Shown piece after piece: positions 1 to 11,145 of a stretch of 64,000 bases of DNA. A model generated the notes under the pieces. The model did not search any database and was not told where the DNA came from. It saw nothing but the letters and a program-made list of their open reading frames with translations. A program made the translations under genes and the position numbers. The stretch is from Symsagittifera roscoffensis (taxonomy: Eukaryota; Xenacoelomorpha; Acoela; Convolutidae), in NCBI RefSeq assembly GCF_963678635.1, contig NC_087069.1, positions 17,024,660 through 17,088,659 of the forward strand, written 5' to 3'. Position 1 is the stretch's first letter; the number at the start of each line of letters is the position of its first letter.

Positions 1-106
1 GCGGAACCGTTTGTCGCCTAAAAATCGTAGAGCGATTCACAACAGACTTAAAGCGTTAAAACTTCAAGTTACTCCCCCTTGTAAGTTATTGATGTGTTAG
101 AGTATT

Positions 107-1850
107 TTGTGGATTTACTTGAGTAAAAATAGGGTAATTTCCGAGAGTCGTTCTTTTCTGAAATTATTAAGCTTGGAAGCTAAGTTTCAAAAGAAAATTA
201 AGAAGTTGTTTGAGAAACGTAGCAACCTCGAAAACGAACTTTATAAATGCCACGAAATAATTTTAGAATACACAGAGAGTCAGTGTCGTTGCTCAAAAAT
301 TGATACGAAAAATGTAGGAACTATATAGAACAAGCGGTCGAGATAAATACTGAGTTGATTGATATGGCTGCAAAAAGTGCCAATCCCGACGAATTGATAC
401 CGGCACAAGATATGTGGCTTCATAAGTTGACTCAAAGCAACGATAAAGTTCTGCAGGAAGCTATCACATATGAAACAAGTTTTGAGGCAGTAACAGAGCC
501 GGACAAAATAGATAGCAGCTCAAAAAATTCTCATCGTTCTGAAAAAGGTGAAAAACCCCCGTCGCATAAAACAGATACCCGCTCTAAGTTGTCGCATCGA
601 AGCAGCCGACATCAGCAATCGGGTTCTCAGAAATCGAGTTATACCGCCGCTCCGTCGAAAATACTTTCTGAGAAAAAGCGCGATTTAATGATTTTAAAGA
701 AACAACAAGAGGAACTTGAGAGGCAGGCAAAGGTATCATTAAGACTGAAAGAACAACAAAGCCGTTTAGAATTGGAAGAATTGGCTGAAGAACACAGGAA
801 AAAACTGGCAGAAATTGAGTTGAAAGGGCTTAAGTTAGAAGATGAGTTGTCGGAAATCAGCGAGAATGCTGAGGAAAGTGGTTTAACTCGAATCTCTCCA
901 CAACTAACCATAGACGAAAATGATCGTACGCGACACTGGGTCAAATCTGTCGACCACAGTCCGCCTGATGCTGTTGTAGTTCCCAATCAAGAGCAGCACG
1001 TTCGTTCTACAGCTGAGGCAACTTATCCTGCATTAACAAATTATTTGGTTTCACCAAATTATACAGGAAAGAACAATGGCCAGACAGCTTCTAGTGATCC
1101 CGGATTGCATTACACTAACCACATTCACGGACAACATCATAATTTGTCGAATTTGGTCCGATCGCAGGTTTCCGTTAACAATCCAGTAGGGTTACAACAG
1201 TTCATTCAACCTGTTTCTAATAATTTGCCTCAGCAAACTCTTTTGTCCACTCATCCGGTGCTAGGCATTCTAAACACAGGGTCAGTAGTCCCGGTAACTT
1301 CTGAAAATTATTTTGCTCCGACAACATCTGCAGAAGTTCCATCTGGTGTAGCACCGTTCGTTCCTGCATCAACAGCAGTTAATCATGTTTCTTTAGTCAT
1401 CAGACTACAGGGTCAGTAGTAGCTGGCTACCAAGCACCTGTAGTCCCATCACAACAACATATGGGTGTTCCCGTTAGTAGTTATAACTTTTCAAGTGACC
1501 ACTATAATCCTTATAGTAATTTGTGGAGACCAGCTGTTGCTGCCCCTTTATTGTCAGCTCAACAACACTACAGTCCTTCGACAACTGTTTTTTCCACAGT
1601 AACTCCGATTGTTCCTCCGAATAATTTTGTTCCTTATACAAGTGGAGGGACTGTGTTCTTTCACAGCTTGAAAATTCTTCTCATGCTAATCAACCGTTCG
1701 TTCCTGATTGTCACGGTAACTCTTCAAGTTAAACAGAGCCAACTCCCGGTAATTCACCTGGTGCAGACGTCGAGCGTCAACTTTCGACACGAGAGTTGTT
1801 TAATATACTCATGCACAGCCGAAAAGATCATCTCCCTGAGTGGAAGCTGA
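107..1850 (+). pseudogene. gag: BEL/Pao gag, N-terminal coiled-coil and linker part
   Basis: Three open pieces (107-328, 355-1419, 1461-1850) make up the N-terminal half of Gag. The first is Lys/Leu/Glu-rich and helical. The second has a Ser/His/Lys-rich stretch and then a strong coiled coil at about residues 100-165 (many Glu, Lys and Leu; motif KKQQEELERQAK). A Pro/Ser/Thr/Val-rich low-complexity linker follows, with repeated Pro-Val-Val type strings. The coil before a DUF1759 core is usual for BEL/Pao Gag. Stops at about 326 and 1417 and a frame change after 1460 break it. The original start codon is uncertain. Confidence 0.7.
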
Positions 1851-2701
1851 CCCAGTTCGATGGCAACCCACTTAATTGGCATGACTGGTTTGGGCAATTC
1901 ACATCGACGGTCGGTTCAGCCATACTCAGTGACGATGAAAAGCTTACCTATCTGAAAACGCTCGTAGTGGGTAAAGCAAAATCCGCAATCGCTGAGTATA
2001 GCAATAGCGGAGTACTATATAAAGACGCATTAGCAACTCTTCAAAGAAAGTTCGGGCAGACGCATGCTGTAGTAGGGGCTCATCTAGATAAATTGAGTAA
2101 TTTCCCGCCGCTGAAAATGCATAACTCGGAAAATGTAATTGGATTTTCCTCTGCAATTTCTGGACTTGTTGCCGTATTCATGTCCCTGTCTTTTAACGAC
2201 GACCTGAAAAGTGTTAACTTACTGAATCAAGCTGTGCGTAAGCTTCCCCCGAACCTTAAGGAGGCATGGTCAATGCAAACCGTAAGACGCCAATGGCATA
2301 GACCAACTCTGCTAGATTTCAACGAATGGCATAAAGAAAAGACGGAGGGTCATGAGAGGCTAAAAACGATCGTTTCTAAGGGTAAGTCTGAAGAACCGGT
2401 TAAGCAAAAAGTAGGTACGAAAGTGTTTGCTAGTAACGCAAATGTAAGTAATAAGACTAGGGAAAAACCAAAGTACCCTCCATGTTCTGTATGTAAAGGT
2501 CAAGACGCTCTTTGGAATTGCGCCGTATTCAAAGAGAAAAACGCTACGCAGCGAGCGAAACATGTAGCCGAACAAAAACTTTGCTTTGCGTGATTACAGA
2601 GCAATCACAGTTTTCGTAATTGTAGCAAGGCCAGAAAGTGCCCCAAGCCAAATTGTGAAAGCACGCGCAACGTACTCTTACATGGAGCGGAGAAAATTTT
2701 T
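1796..2701 (+). pseudogene. gag: BEL/Pao gag core (DUF1759-like) with zinc-binding tail
   Basis: Residues 15-190 carry the BEL/Pao Gag core, including LTQFDGNPLNWHDWFGQF near the start and a downstream KLPPNLKEAW motif. The core forms the particle shell of these elements. The C-terminal part has the spaced Cys pattern PPCSVCKGQ...WNC, and a second Cys/His set (CSKARKCPKPNC) continues beyond a TGA at 2591-2593. That stop sits where relatives have an uninterrupted zinc-binding region, so the gene is broken here. It lies directly upstream of the protease. Confidence 0.75.
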
Positions 2702-2775
2702 CCTCCTAAGGATGCTAAAAGTTCCCCGGCGTCAGGTAACGTAAACACTAAACATGTATCGACTAACGCTGCCGT

Positions 2776-3440
2776 CGGCGATATTCACAGCCAGGAGTCA
2801 ACTAAAGGCCTCCTGCCAGTTGCATCACTCGCCGTCTCTGCGGATGCGACGATTACTAACACCCTAGCGCTTTGCGATAGTGCTTCCACGCACTCATGGG
2901 TATCCGCCGATCTCGTAAAACGCCTCCATTCGGTTGGCACTCCCGTTAACCTCACCATAAATGGATTCAATTCCACGAGCTTGATGAAAACTCAGCAAGT
3001 AAATTTCAAATTTCCGCCGAAACGAATAATAGTGAATTTTCGTTTTCTTTTCGAGCTTATGTTAAGGATCATATTCGCATTGGCTCGGATAGCATAAGTA
3101 TTCCTGAATTACAGGAAAAATATCCGCAGTTGGCTCCGATAAAACCTATACATTATAAGTATGAGGACGTCGAAATAATTATTGGACAGGATTTCTACCA
3201 TGCCATAAGACCCGTTGAGTACCTTCTGGGGGAGGACTCTATTTCACCGTGCGCCGTACGCCTTCCGATAGGTTGGGTTTTAAGTGGTCCGTTACCGCCG
3301 TCCTTTAAGTCGAACTCGTCTTGATTTAAGTGTGTTGTCGAATACATGTCTCTTGCGGACCAAATTAAAACTTGGTATGAGTTGGAGTCATATGGGGCCT
3401 TCAAGCAGGTAGAAGCCCGTTCCGCCGCCGACAATTGATG
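2776..3440 (+). pseudogene. pro: BEL/Pao aspartic protease region (peptidase A17-like)
   Basis: After a short spacer the frame reads a sequence containing CDSASTHSWVS, the aspartic-protease active-site loop as found in BEL/Pao elements, here Asp-Ser-Ala. The match continues in a shifted frame after about 2990 (IIIGQDFYHAI, then LPIGWVLSGPLPP, both typical of the protease-to-RT linker). A stop at about 3322 and further stops at about 3436 interrupt it. At least one single-base frameshift lies between 2980 and 3010. Function would have been Gag-Pol processing. Confidence 0.7.
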
Positions 3441-3460
3441 GTGAGAGGTACATTACACCA

Positions 3461-5437
3461 ATGCTTTGGAACGATAAGGAAAGTAGTTTACCGAATAACT
3501 ATTTTTCCTCCTTAGCTCAATTAAAGTCTTTGGAAAAGAGGCTAGATAAGGATCCGTCGCTCCGTGAAAAATACGCCGAAACAATAAGAGAAGATCTACA
3601 AAAAAGATATGTCATAACCGTTAAGGCACACGATCCCAAATCACGAACAGATCGTGAGTGGTATCTCCCACATCACCCGGTGTTGAACCCGAATAAACCC
3701 GGTAAGGTGCGCCGAGTCCTCCATGGGGCATCGAAGTGTCATGGTGCTTCCTTGAACAAACCTCTGTTGGTTGGCCCGGATCTCCTTCAAAACCTCATTT
3801 TTGTACTTTTAAGATTCCGTCAGCATAAAGACGCCGTTTCAGCTGACATTGAAGGGATGTTTTTACAGGTTGGAGTCCGTGAAGAAGATCAACCTTCTCT
3901 TCGTTTTTTGTGGCAGGAGGACCCCACATCAAGTGTGGTAGTTCACCAATATACGCGTCACATTTTTGGTGCTCGTGACTCGCCGACTTGTGCGAATTTT
4001 GCTTTGCAGAATACTGCATCGGATAATCAAGCTGAGTACCCCGAAGCTTTTTCGGTTGTTGTCCAGAAATTCTATATGGATGATTATCGGGATTCGTTTC
4101 AAAACAGGGATGACGCCTTGAAATTAGGTAGGGATTTGGTCTCGTTGCTTAAATTAGGTGGGTTTCATCTGACAAAATTTGTTAGCAACGTGCCCGACGT
4201 AACAACCGCTCTTGATCCGGACAACCGTGAGTCCAATTCCTCTCTTAAAGATATTTGTGCGAGTCCAGACCAGTCGTCACATGTTCTCGGTCTTAAGTGG
4301 GATCACGTAAAAGATACCTTAGTCGTTAGTAGAGGGGTTGATCGTCCACTAAACAAAGCAATGACTCAGCGTACCGTGTTGAGTTTTGTTTCCTCTGTTT
4401 TTGATCCAATTGGGTCAGTGGCTCCGTATACCGTGAAGGCTCGCCTTCTATTAAAAGATATCTGGCGAATCAGCGGTCAAAAATGGGACGATGATCTGCC
4501 AGAGGAAATCAAAAAGCAATTCCCTGAGTGGCACTCAAGTCTTCATTTGTTAGGTTCTCTGACAATACCTCGGAGCTATTTCACTGAGCCTGTCGACCAA
4601 ATAGAACTTCACATGTTCGGTGATAGCTCGCAGGATGTTTTCTGTACCGTCGCTTTCCTTCGTGCGCGACTTGTTAGCTCCCATCAGACCGAATTAGCCT
4701 TTGTGTTTGGCAAAGCCCGCGTCGCGCCTATGAAAGAGCTTTCTATTCCAAAGTTAGAGCTTCAAGCGGCTCTTCTTGCAACCCGCTTAAAGGAAGAAAT
4801 TTTGAAAGGTCTTACTTTCAAAGTTACGGATAGTTTCATGTGGACAGATAGTACCACTGTTCTTCAGTGGCTTCACTCTTGTAGTAAGCTACCCGTTTTT
4901 GTTGGTAATCGCACTGGTGATATTCTGGAGTCTACCAGCACTGATCAGTGGCATCACATACTTAGCGGTGATAACCCAGCTGATGCCGGTACACGAGGGA
5001 TTTCTTCGGAAGCCCTCAAGGAAAGCAGCTGGGTTAATGGCCCTAGTATATTGAGAACAACTGATTGGCCGTTCAAGCCCGATACAAGGGTTATCGATAA
5101 AATAAGACTCAAAGAACCATCATGTGATATCGACATTTGTCTGGAAATTTCGTCAAATTTTGTCGTCGATGTTTTGACAGGAAAAAATTTTCCCTTCGGA
5201 AAATGGGAGAGGTTCAATTCAATTGTAAAATACAAACGCGCAGTAGCATTTTTGTTAAGATGGCTGCCATCCCATAATTATTTCCGGTCGAGTATATTAG
5301 AAATTACATACCCGTCTGAAATGGATATTGCTGAACAGAAGCTCATTTACCTGTCCCAGGGTGAAACATTCCCTAGTGAGCTAAAACCACTAAGATCCGG
5401 TAAAGTTATCACGAGGAATAGTCGGATCGCCAAGTAG
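3461..5437 (+). pseudogene. pol: BEL/Pao reverse transcriptase and RNase H
   Basis: This is the longest open piece of the element (658 codons). The RT palm is clear: WYLPHHPVLNPNKPGKVRRV, then the second motif with SADIEGMFLQVGV, then the YMDD catalytic box (FYMDDYRDSF, about residue 205). RNase H follows with HMFGDSS, the KLELQAALLATRL helix and WTDSTTVLQWL, and the DNPADAGTRG motif that is typical of BEL/Pao. The frame is intact across RT and RNase H, but both flanking parts of Pol are broken, so it is a fragment. It ends at a stop in front of the integrase zinc domain. Confidence 0.85.
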
Positions 5438-6555
5438 TCGCCGTTCATTGGACCAGCTGGCATCCTTCGCTCGACTGGGCGCAACAGCCGCTTCGTTAAC
5501 TCCGATTTCGATAGCAAGCATCCGATTATGCGAAACATTGAAAATACTTGCGTTGTGTGCCGAAAACGCAAAGGGCCAACCGTAACTCATATGATGGCTG
5601 ATCTGCCCATTGAAAGGCTGGGTTAAAAGCAACCTCCTTTCTCTAACACAGGCGTCGACTACTTTGGGCCGTTCCTAGTTCCAATCCGGAGAAGTACGGA
5701 AAAGAGGTGGGTTTTGTGTTCACATGTCAAACCATTAAAGCAGTGCACATTGAAGTGGTCCCCTTGCTCGACACAAGCTCTTGTGTGATGGGCGTGGAGA
5801 GATTTATTGCACGTCGTGGTACTCCGACTACCATCATGTCCGACAACGGCACGAACTTTGTTGGCGCTCAGAAAGAGCTCTTAGCTTGCGTTGAGAGTTG
5901 GAACAAGCTCGCACCCGCTGTTTTTGTTCAGAAAGGGATCAAGTGGAAATTCAATCCACCCAGCGTACCGCACCATGTTGGCTCCTGGCAGCGATTAGTT
6001 CGGAGTGTCAAGCGCGTTTTGTATGACATCTTAGGCAACAGAAGAGTAACTGAGGAGGTTCTAAGAACCACGCTGTGCCTTGTTGAGCAATCACTCAACG
6101 CTAGACCGATAACAGCCGTTAGTTCCGATCCGCTTGATTTAGAGGCGTTAACCCCGAATAATTTTAGCCTTGGTCAACACGCAGCGAGTTTTCCGTCGCT
6201 AAGTTTCGAAGAAAACTTCGACCATAAGAAGCGGTTCGCCAGAGCGCAATCATACGCTAACGCAATGTGGACACGGTGGATGCGGGAAGACGTTCCTTCC
6301 CTCAATAGGAGGGCAAAGTGGCACAACCAGTCAGACGTTAAGTTGAAAGCCGGCGACTTGGTTTGGGTCATAGAGCCTGACACTCCACGTGGACATTATC
6401 CACTCGCACGTATCCTAAAACTGCACTATGGCAAGGAAGGATGCGCGAGATCCGCTGACATAAAAACCGTTACGAGCGAACTGACCCGCCCGACCGTAAA
6501 GCTCGCTCACGTTCTTCCTTGTTTAGGGGTGGAGGATGTTGCAGCGCAAATGTAA
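5438..6555 (+). pseudogene. int: BEL/Pao integrase, catalytic Glu replaced
   Basis: The zinc-binding part (CVVCRKRKG) and the first catalytic region (GVDYFGPF, about 5650) are in other frames. The long piece from 5707 has [18 protein letters not shown] (second catalytic Asp) and then PHHVGSWQRLVRSVK. The position normally occupied by the third acidic residue (WER in relatives) is Gln (codon about 5989-5991). A C-terminal domain with DLVWVIEPDTPRGHYPLARI closes the protein, typical of BEL/Pao integrases. The frame breaks plus the Glu-to-Gln change mean no activity is expected. Confidence 0.8.
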
Positions 6556-6594
6556 ATGTAAAACAAAAGTATAAATGCATATAAACGCAAATGC

Positions 6595-6790
6595 ATATAG
6601 GGACAGTAGCCAAGCGTATACATGGTGGGTTCGGCGCCGGTTTGAATCCCGCCTAGGTCATTCCTTTCTAGAACTCGAATATGCACCGAACTTGATGGGA
6701 TGCTCCATAACCAGCTTCGATCCCCCCAAAACCTATTTTAACCGTCTTTTCGCTCTAATTTGGTTCAGCCTTGATTAAGGCTGACCTTTA
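6595..6790 (+). repeat. tRNA-like SINE head (candidate)
   Basis: The segment has TAGCCAAGCG, close to a pol III A box, and about 30 bases later GGTTTGAATCC, close to the B box GGTTCGANTCC. The T-arm can pair four of five bases. No acceptor stem or CCA-end structure is evident, so it is not a functional tRNA gene. Downstream bases to about 6790 could be the SINE body. Without a second full copy in the window this stays tentative. Confidence 0.4.
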
Positions 6791-7826
6791 AAAAGAGAAA
6801 TTTGTCTCAAGGACAAATACTGGCCATTTTTGCAGCTTGTTTTGATTTATGCAGTTTGTTGTGACCGATGATGAAATACGTTTTGAAAACTGTAAAATTA
6901 TGGATTTCCAGTGTTAGTTTTGCCGAGAAAACGCTCTGTAATTCAACTGTTTAAAAGTTAATTTTTTTACGATTCGGTTTGTGGAGATTTACGCGCACAT
7001 TTTTTACTGAGCTCAGAGTCTCAAAAACAAGCACAGACGTCCTTATTTGACCTTTAATGTTTTTAGAAATATTTTTTAAAAAAATTGAAGCCTCTTTTTA
7101 GAAACAACTATGTTTTTGAAACAAGACTGCTAATAATTTATTATAGCTTAGATTATGTATGGTTTCAGTTTTTACATGAATTTCATATAAAACTACTAAG
7201 ATTAAGAGTTTGAACTATTAACGGAAACTTGAACCATCGCTTAACTTTTCGCTAATTATCAAAAAGTAGGGAACTGGTACTTGTACTTGATCGTTGCTAT
7301 CAGACATCGGTCATCATTTAATTTAAACATTAAAACAGCACGAACGCTTACACTTGGCCTCTGACATTGTTTCGAGTGTTTTTTGGCTAAAAAATGTCAC
7401 TTTGCGAAACTCCCTTGGAAAAAATGCAATTGCTACTCACGATTGTTGCTGTGTAATATTTAAAAACTGATTCAGTTTAAGTAATTTATGATAAGGATTA
7501 AACTATTAACCTCAATTAATTATCAGGATAAAACTGAGTTTCTCATTGTTTCTTCAAAAAAAATATCAACTGTAGTGTCAAAAAATAATGGACTTTGATT
7601 GATTTTAAAAAATTCGTATAATTTTTGCTCAGCAACAAGCAATTATGTTCCAGCTCAGTGACAAAAAAAAATTCCTTGCCAAAACAAGAATTTTTAGTTA
7701 ATTAAAAAAGGTTATTTGTGTTTCAAATTTAATCACTTAAGTTGAAAACAAAATAGATTTCATGATCTAAATTTTACAACCGTTATAGATTATAGTGATC
7801 TTTTTTGTCTTGAAATCCATTCTAAA
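6791..7826. other. AT-rich non-coding stretch
   Basis: No ORF, exon-like codon run or clear repeat was recognised. Poly-A and poly-T tracts are frequent. Confidence 0.5.
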
Positions 7827-8770
7827 CACCCGGGTTGACCAAAAATGCTTATCATACAATTCTCATAAAAGGCAAATTTCTTTCATACAACTCCATACAA
7901 TTGCATACGTACAAAAAATTGTATGAAAACTCTACAATAAATATTTTCCCATAAATGGAAAGTGTACGATAGGGGTTTTCGCCATAAACCAAAAAGTTGG
8001 TTTTTGTTGCTACATTTATTTGCTGTAGAAACTTTTGGTTGTGTTTGCAACCGAGCACAAGTGACAAAGACCTTGGTTACTCACAGAACCAAAGGTTGGA
8101 CGGTCTTGCATTTACAATGCATGAAAAACGACCTGATATGGCTTCGAGCTGTCTTTCACAAATTATAGAACAGAAGTAACATTTTTTTAATTTTTGGCAA
8201 AATTTTTTTATGATGATTATTCCAAATTTTTGAATTTTCAAATTATCAGACATTGATCAAGACATACAAAAACACGCCATACAAAAGAAATAGGAACTTT
8301 CAGTGTTTTTGAAAAAAAATTGAGTGAAAACAAAAAAATGCCATTATTATCGTATCCAGGACTACGTTATGCTCAAAAAATTAAATTTTGTATGCATTTT
8401 ATTTTTTTTTCGGAAAATGTTTGTTTGCGTTCAAAATTAGATTTGCAGTTGAAAAAAAAAACAAAAAAAAATTTAGGACAAGTTTTCAAATTTAAAACTG
8501 AAAAATTTTTGTGTCGTATATGGAAATTGTATGGTAAGAATTTTTTCAAAAAAAAATCAAATCAGTTTTTTTTGTCAGCCCTCTGTTCAACTGTTCTCAA
8601 AAAGCCGCAGAAATGGTTTAATTTTTTTTTCTAATGTTTTTCGAAAATGTATGAAAATTGTATGACAAGCATTTTCTCCATACACTTGTTGTATGGAATT
8701 GAATGATGATGATTTCTGTTGAATGGAATTGTAGGATAAGCAGTTTCGGTGTATGGAGTCAACCCGGGCT
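7827..8770. mobile_element. Fold-back/MITE-like element with CCCGGGTTGAC ends
   Basis: The left end reads CACCCGGGTTGACC and continues to TGCTTATCATACAATTC. The right end is its inverted counterpart (GAATTGTAGGATAAGCA ... GTCAACCCGGGCTG, ending at about 8770). Inside both arms short ATACAATT/TTGTATG words recur in opposite orientation, so the transcript or single strand could fold into a long hairpin. No transposase ORF is present; the ORFs inside are low-complexity Lys/Phe runs. No convincing target-site duplication was identified, so the superfamily is undecided. Confidence 0.6.
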
Positions 8771-9175
8771 GTTGTTATCCAATAGTCACCGATGGGGCAA
8801 TTACAAAAACTGTTTGCAAAAAATATCAAAACAAAAGAAAAGACAACAAAAGACAAACTTATCACTGTTTGTTTGCAGTGAAGTTTGTGAACTTTTTATT
8901 TGAATGAACTTATTTGGACAAACTTAACAAAATTAGTTAACTAATGATATCTTTTTTCTAACTAAATATCAAAATTTCTTTGATTCCAATTAAAATTTTG
9001 CGATCATGATTTCTTTAAAAAAATGGAATATATAAAAGCTAATTTTCATACGAATTTTTTTTCTTTTATTTACTTGAAGCTATTTTTTATGCTGTAATCA
9101 ATAGTATTACAAGTTTGGATTGTGGTATTTGCTTTTCAGTCCACAATTCTCAAAAAGACATGAAAATAGAACAAA

Positions 9176-9583
9176 TGAGTTAGGACCGAAGTGTAACTCA
9201 TAGAGTAATTTCGGATAGGGTACACCGTCTGCTCGTCACGCTATCTTATTTTCGGCCGGATAGATTCGTGCAACTTCTTAGTCTAATACCGATCCTAATC
9301 TTACTCTTATACTATCTAGTCTCAGGTTGTTGAACTAGTCTCTGCTAGGCTCAATAGATCTAGGGTATACTGGTTTATTGCGGCTGCTGAAGTGCTCGGG
9401 AGAGTCCAACTAATTTCTAAGTTAAATTCAAATCTCTCTGGTGCTGAAATTACAAGTAACTTCAGCACTTACAAATAAGTGGGTTGTTAGTTAGATGGAT
9501 CATGATTGGTTAATATTAAATACTTTACATTGGTAAAACATTTAATTTATCCAATCATAAAATGTAGTTTAGATCAGGTTCCA
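9176..9583 (-). repeat. Left LTR (3' LTR of the large element)
   Basis: 408-bp repeat. On the element strand it begins TGGAACC and ends ACTCA. It matches the copy at 27619-28026 except for one base seen at 9332 (G here, T at 27775). Confidence 0.95.
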
Positions 9584-9590
9584 CCCATCC
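9584..9590 (-). other. Short polypurine tract candidate
   Basis: On the - strand the bases abutting the 3' LTR read GGATGGG. This is the position of a plus-strand primer. The tract is short, so the assignment rests on position. Confidence 0.4.
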
Positions 9591-11145
9591 GGGTTTTACA
9601 GAGTTTTTTAGAACAGTTCTTCTGTAGTTCAAGGATGGATGATGGACGTTGGTATTTGGCGAACATCATAATTTTCTTCCGCTTCTTCTTGTGACAACGA
9701 CTGAGTCTCTGCAACAGCATCAATTCTGATTTCAGAATGGTTGGCTATGTCAGGTTTTTCTGTTCTTCGGAGAGAACTTCTTTTGTGTTTGATCTAGCTT
9801 GGGAATGGCGTGGAGATTGTGCGTGGAGGGGATGCCTGGTTACTCGGATCTGTACGTATACTTGAACATCGAGGTGGTCATTGGTCTAGTTCAATGAAGT
9901 CCTTTTCTGCGAAGTCAAGTCGTACTCTAAATCCTTTGAGTTGTGATTGTGAGCGGCATATCGATTGTAGTTGGTCATTCTCTCTCGAGTGTAGTGGGGT
10001 CGTCTTGTCTTTTGATGTTCGTCTTTGGTGTTGTATTCTGATCTATATATTGCATCATGTGATTTTACATTTTATAAAACTTTTATTAGTTTAGTATTTT
10101 TTAATTATGATTTTAGTTAGTTGTTTTCACAAAAGCTTTTTGTTTTAGTTCGGTTATTTTGAAGAGTTACTCACCCTTGAGTAGCTCTTATTAAAAATAA
10201 AGGTGTGGTCACAAAGCGTGGATGTAGCGCGGTGGGTTAGGCCGGCTATAGAGCATGCTCAGGACGTCCTTTCCTGGTGGGTTAGGCCAGGTGTGGGAGT
10301 ATAATTTCATGCGATGTTTGTGAGGGGTCCTGTTATGTGACAACGTTTTATGTTGGGTTTGTTGTGGTTTTACTTATGTCTTGTTGGTTATGTACTTTTT
10401 CTAAAAAGCAAATTGTTTGTGGTATGGGTTTGTCTTTCGACTTTTTTGTGTTTTATTATTTCTTTCTAAGACTTTGTAATAGTCTTCAAAAGAATAAATT
10501 ATCCAGTTTTAAACTGGGTTAATCCGGTTTGGGTACCGTTGGTTTCCTTTTCTTAGTCATGCTGTTATTCTATGATTTGTGGTATTTAGTAAGCTGCGTT
10601 GGTTAGTTTTGTTTAGTATATGATTCCTTTCCAACCGGGTTAAAGGAAAGTTTGAAACATGTTATTATATGTTAGAGTTGTTGAGTGTGAAAACTTGAAA
10701 CTGAAATTCATTATTTTAAACAATTCTTCGTGGGCGAGCTGTGCGAGTGTGGATAGAATTTCTGTGCGAATGAATGAAAATATCAAAAGGTTAGTACTGA
10801 AATTGCATTTTATTAATTTACTGCATAGAATTTGGAAATTTACTGCTAGTTATGGGGGAATTTTAAGATACAAATTTTCATCATATGTATATTTACTGCT
10901 TTTGGGGGAAAATTTTATAAATTAATTTACTGCATTGGTATTATATTTATTTAATTGTTGGTGCACAAGTTTAATAGGGTTTTTAACAGTTTTGAAGAAG
11001 TTTGCTATTTTTTATTTTTCTTTTGTGAATTTTTCAGATGATCTAGGATGAAGGCTAAAAATCTAAAGAAAACATGAATAAAGAATGGTGAGTTTTTTAA
11101 TATTTTTAATTAGTTAGTAATACTTACTTAATTCATACTTACCTG
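9591..11145 (-). other. 3' non-coding region of the large element
   Basis: About 1.56 kb between the last ORF and the 3' LTR with no supported ORF on the element strand. The opposite strand is G/T-rich. A short direct repeat GTGGGTTAGGCC occurs at about 10231 and 10279. The stretch could hold 3' UTR or export signals, but I see nothing specific. Confidence 0.5.

Larger units (their letters stand above)
1..6555 (+). mobile_element. BEL/Pao LTR retrotransposon, decayed, 5' LTR outside window
   Basis: The region reads, in order, a coiled-coil Gag, a DUF1759-like Gag core, a CCHC region, an A17-like aspartic protease, RT with YMDD, RNase H and integrase. This is the protein order and sequence style of BEL/Pao elements. 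The reading frame is interrupted several times: stops near 1418, 2592, 3322 and 5435, and frame changes near 1800, 2990 and 5650. The integrase also lacks its catalytic glutamate. The copy is therefore dead. The window opens inside the element, so no 5' LTR or primer-binding site can be seen, and I could not delimit a 3' LTR after 6555. Family is firm, ends are not. Confidence 0.9.

Noticed and set aside
6595-6670. Functional tRNA gene
   Set aside because: A and B box-like words are present, but acceptor and anticodon stems do not form.
8320-8634. 104-aa Lys/Phe-rich ORF
   Set aside because: Low-complexity frame over poly-A/poly-T runs inside the fold-back element.
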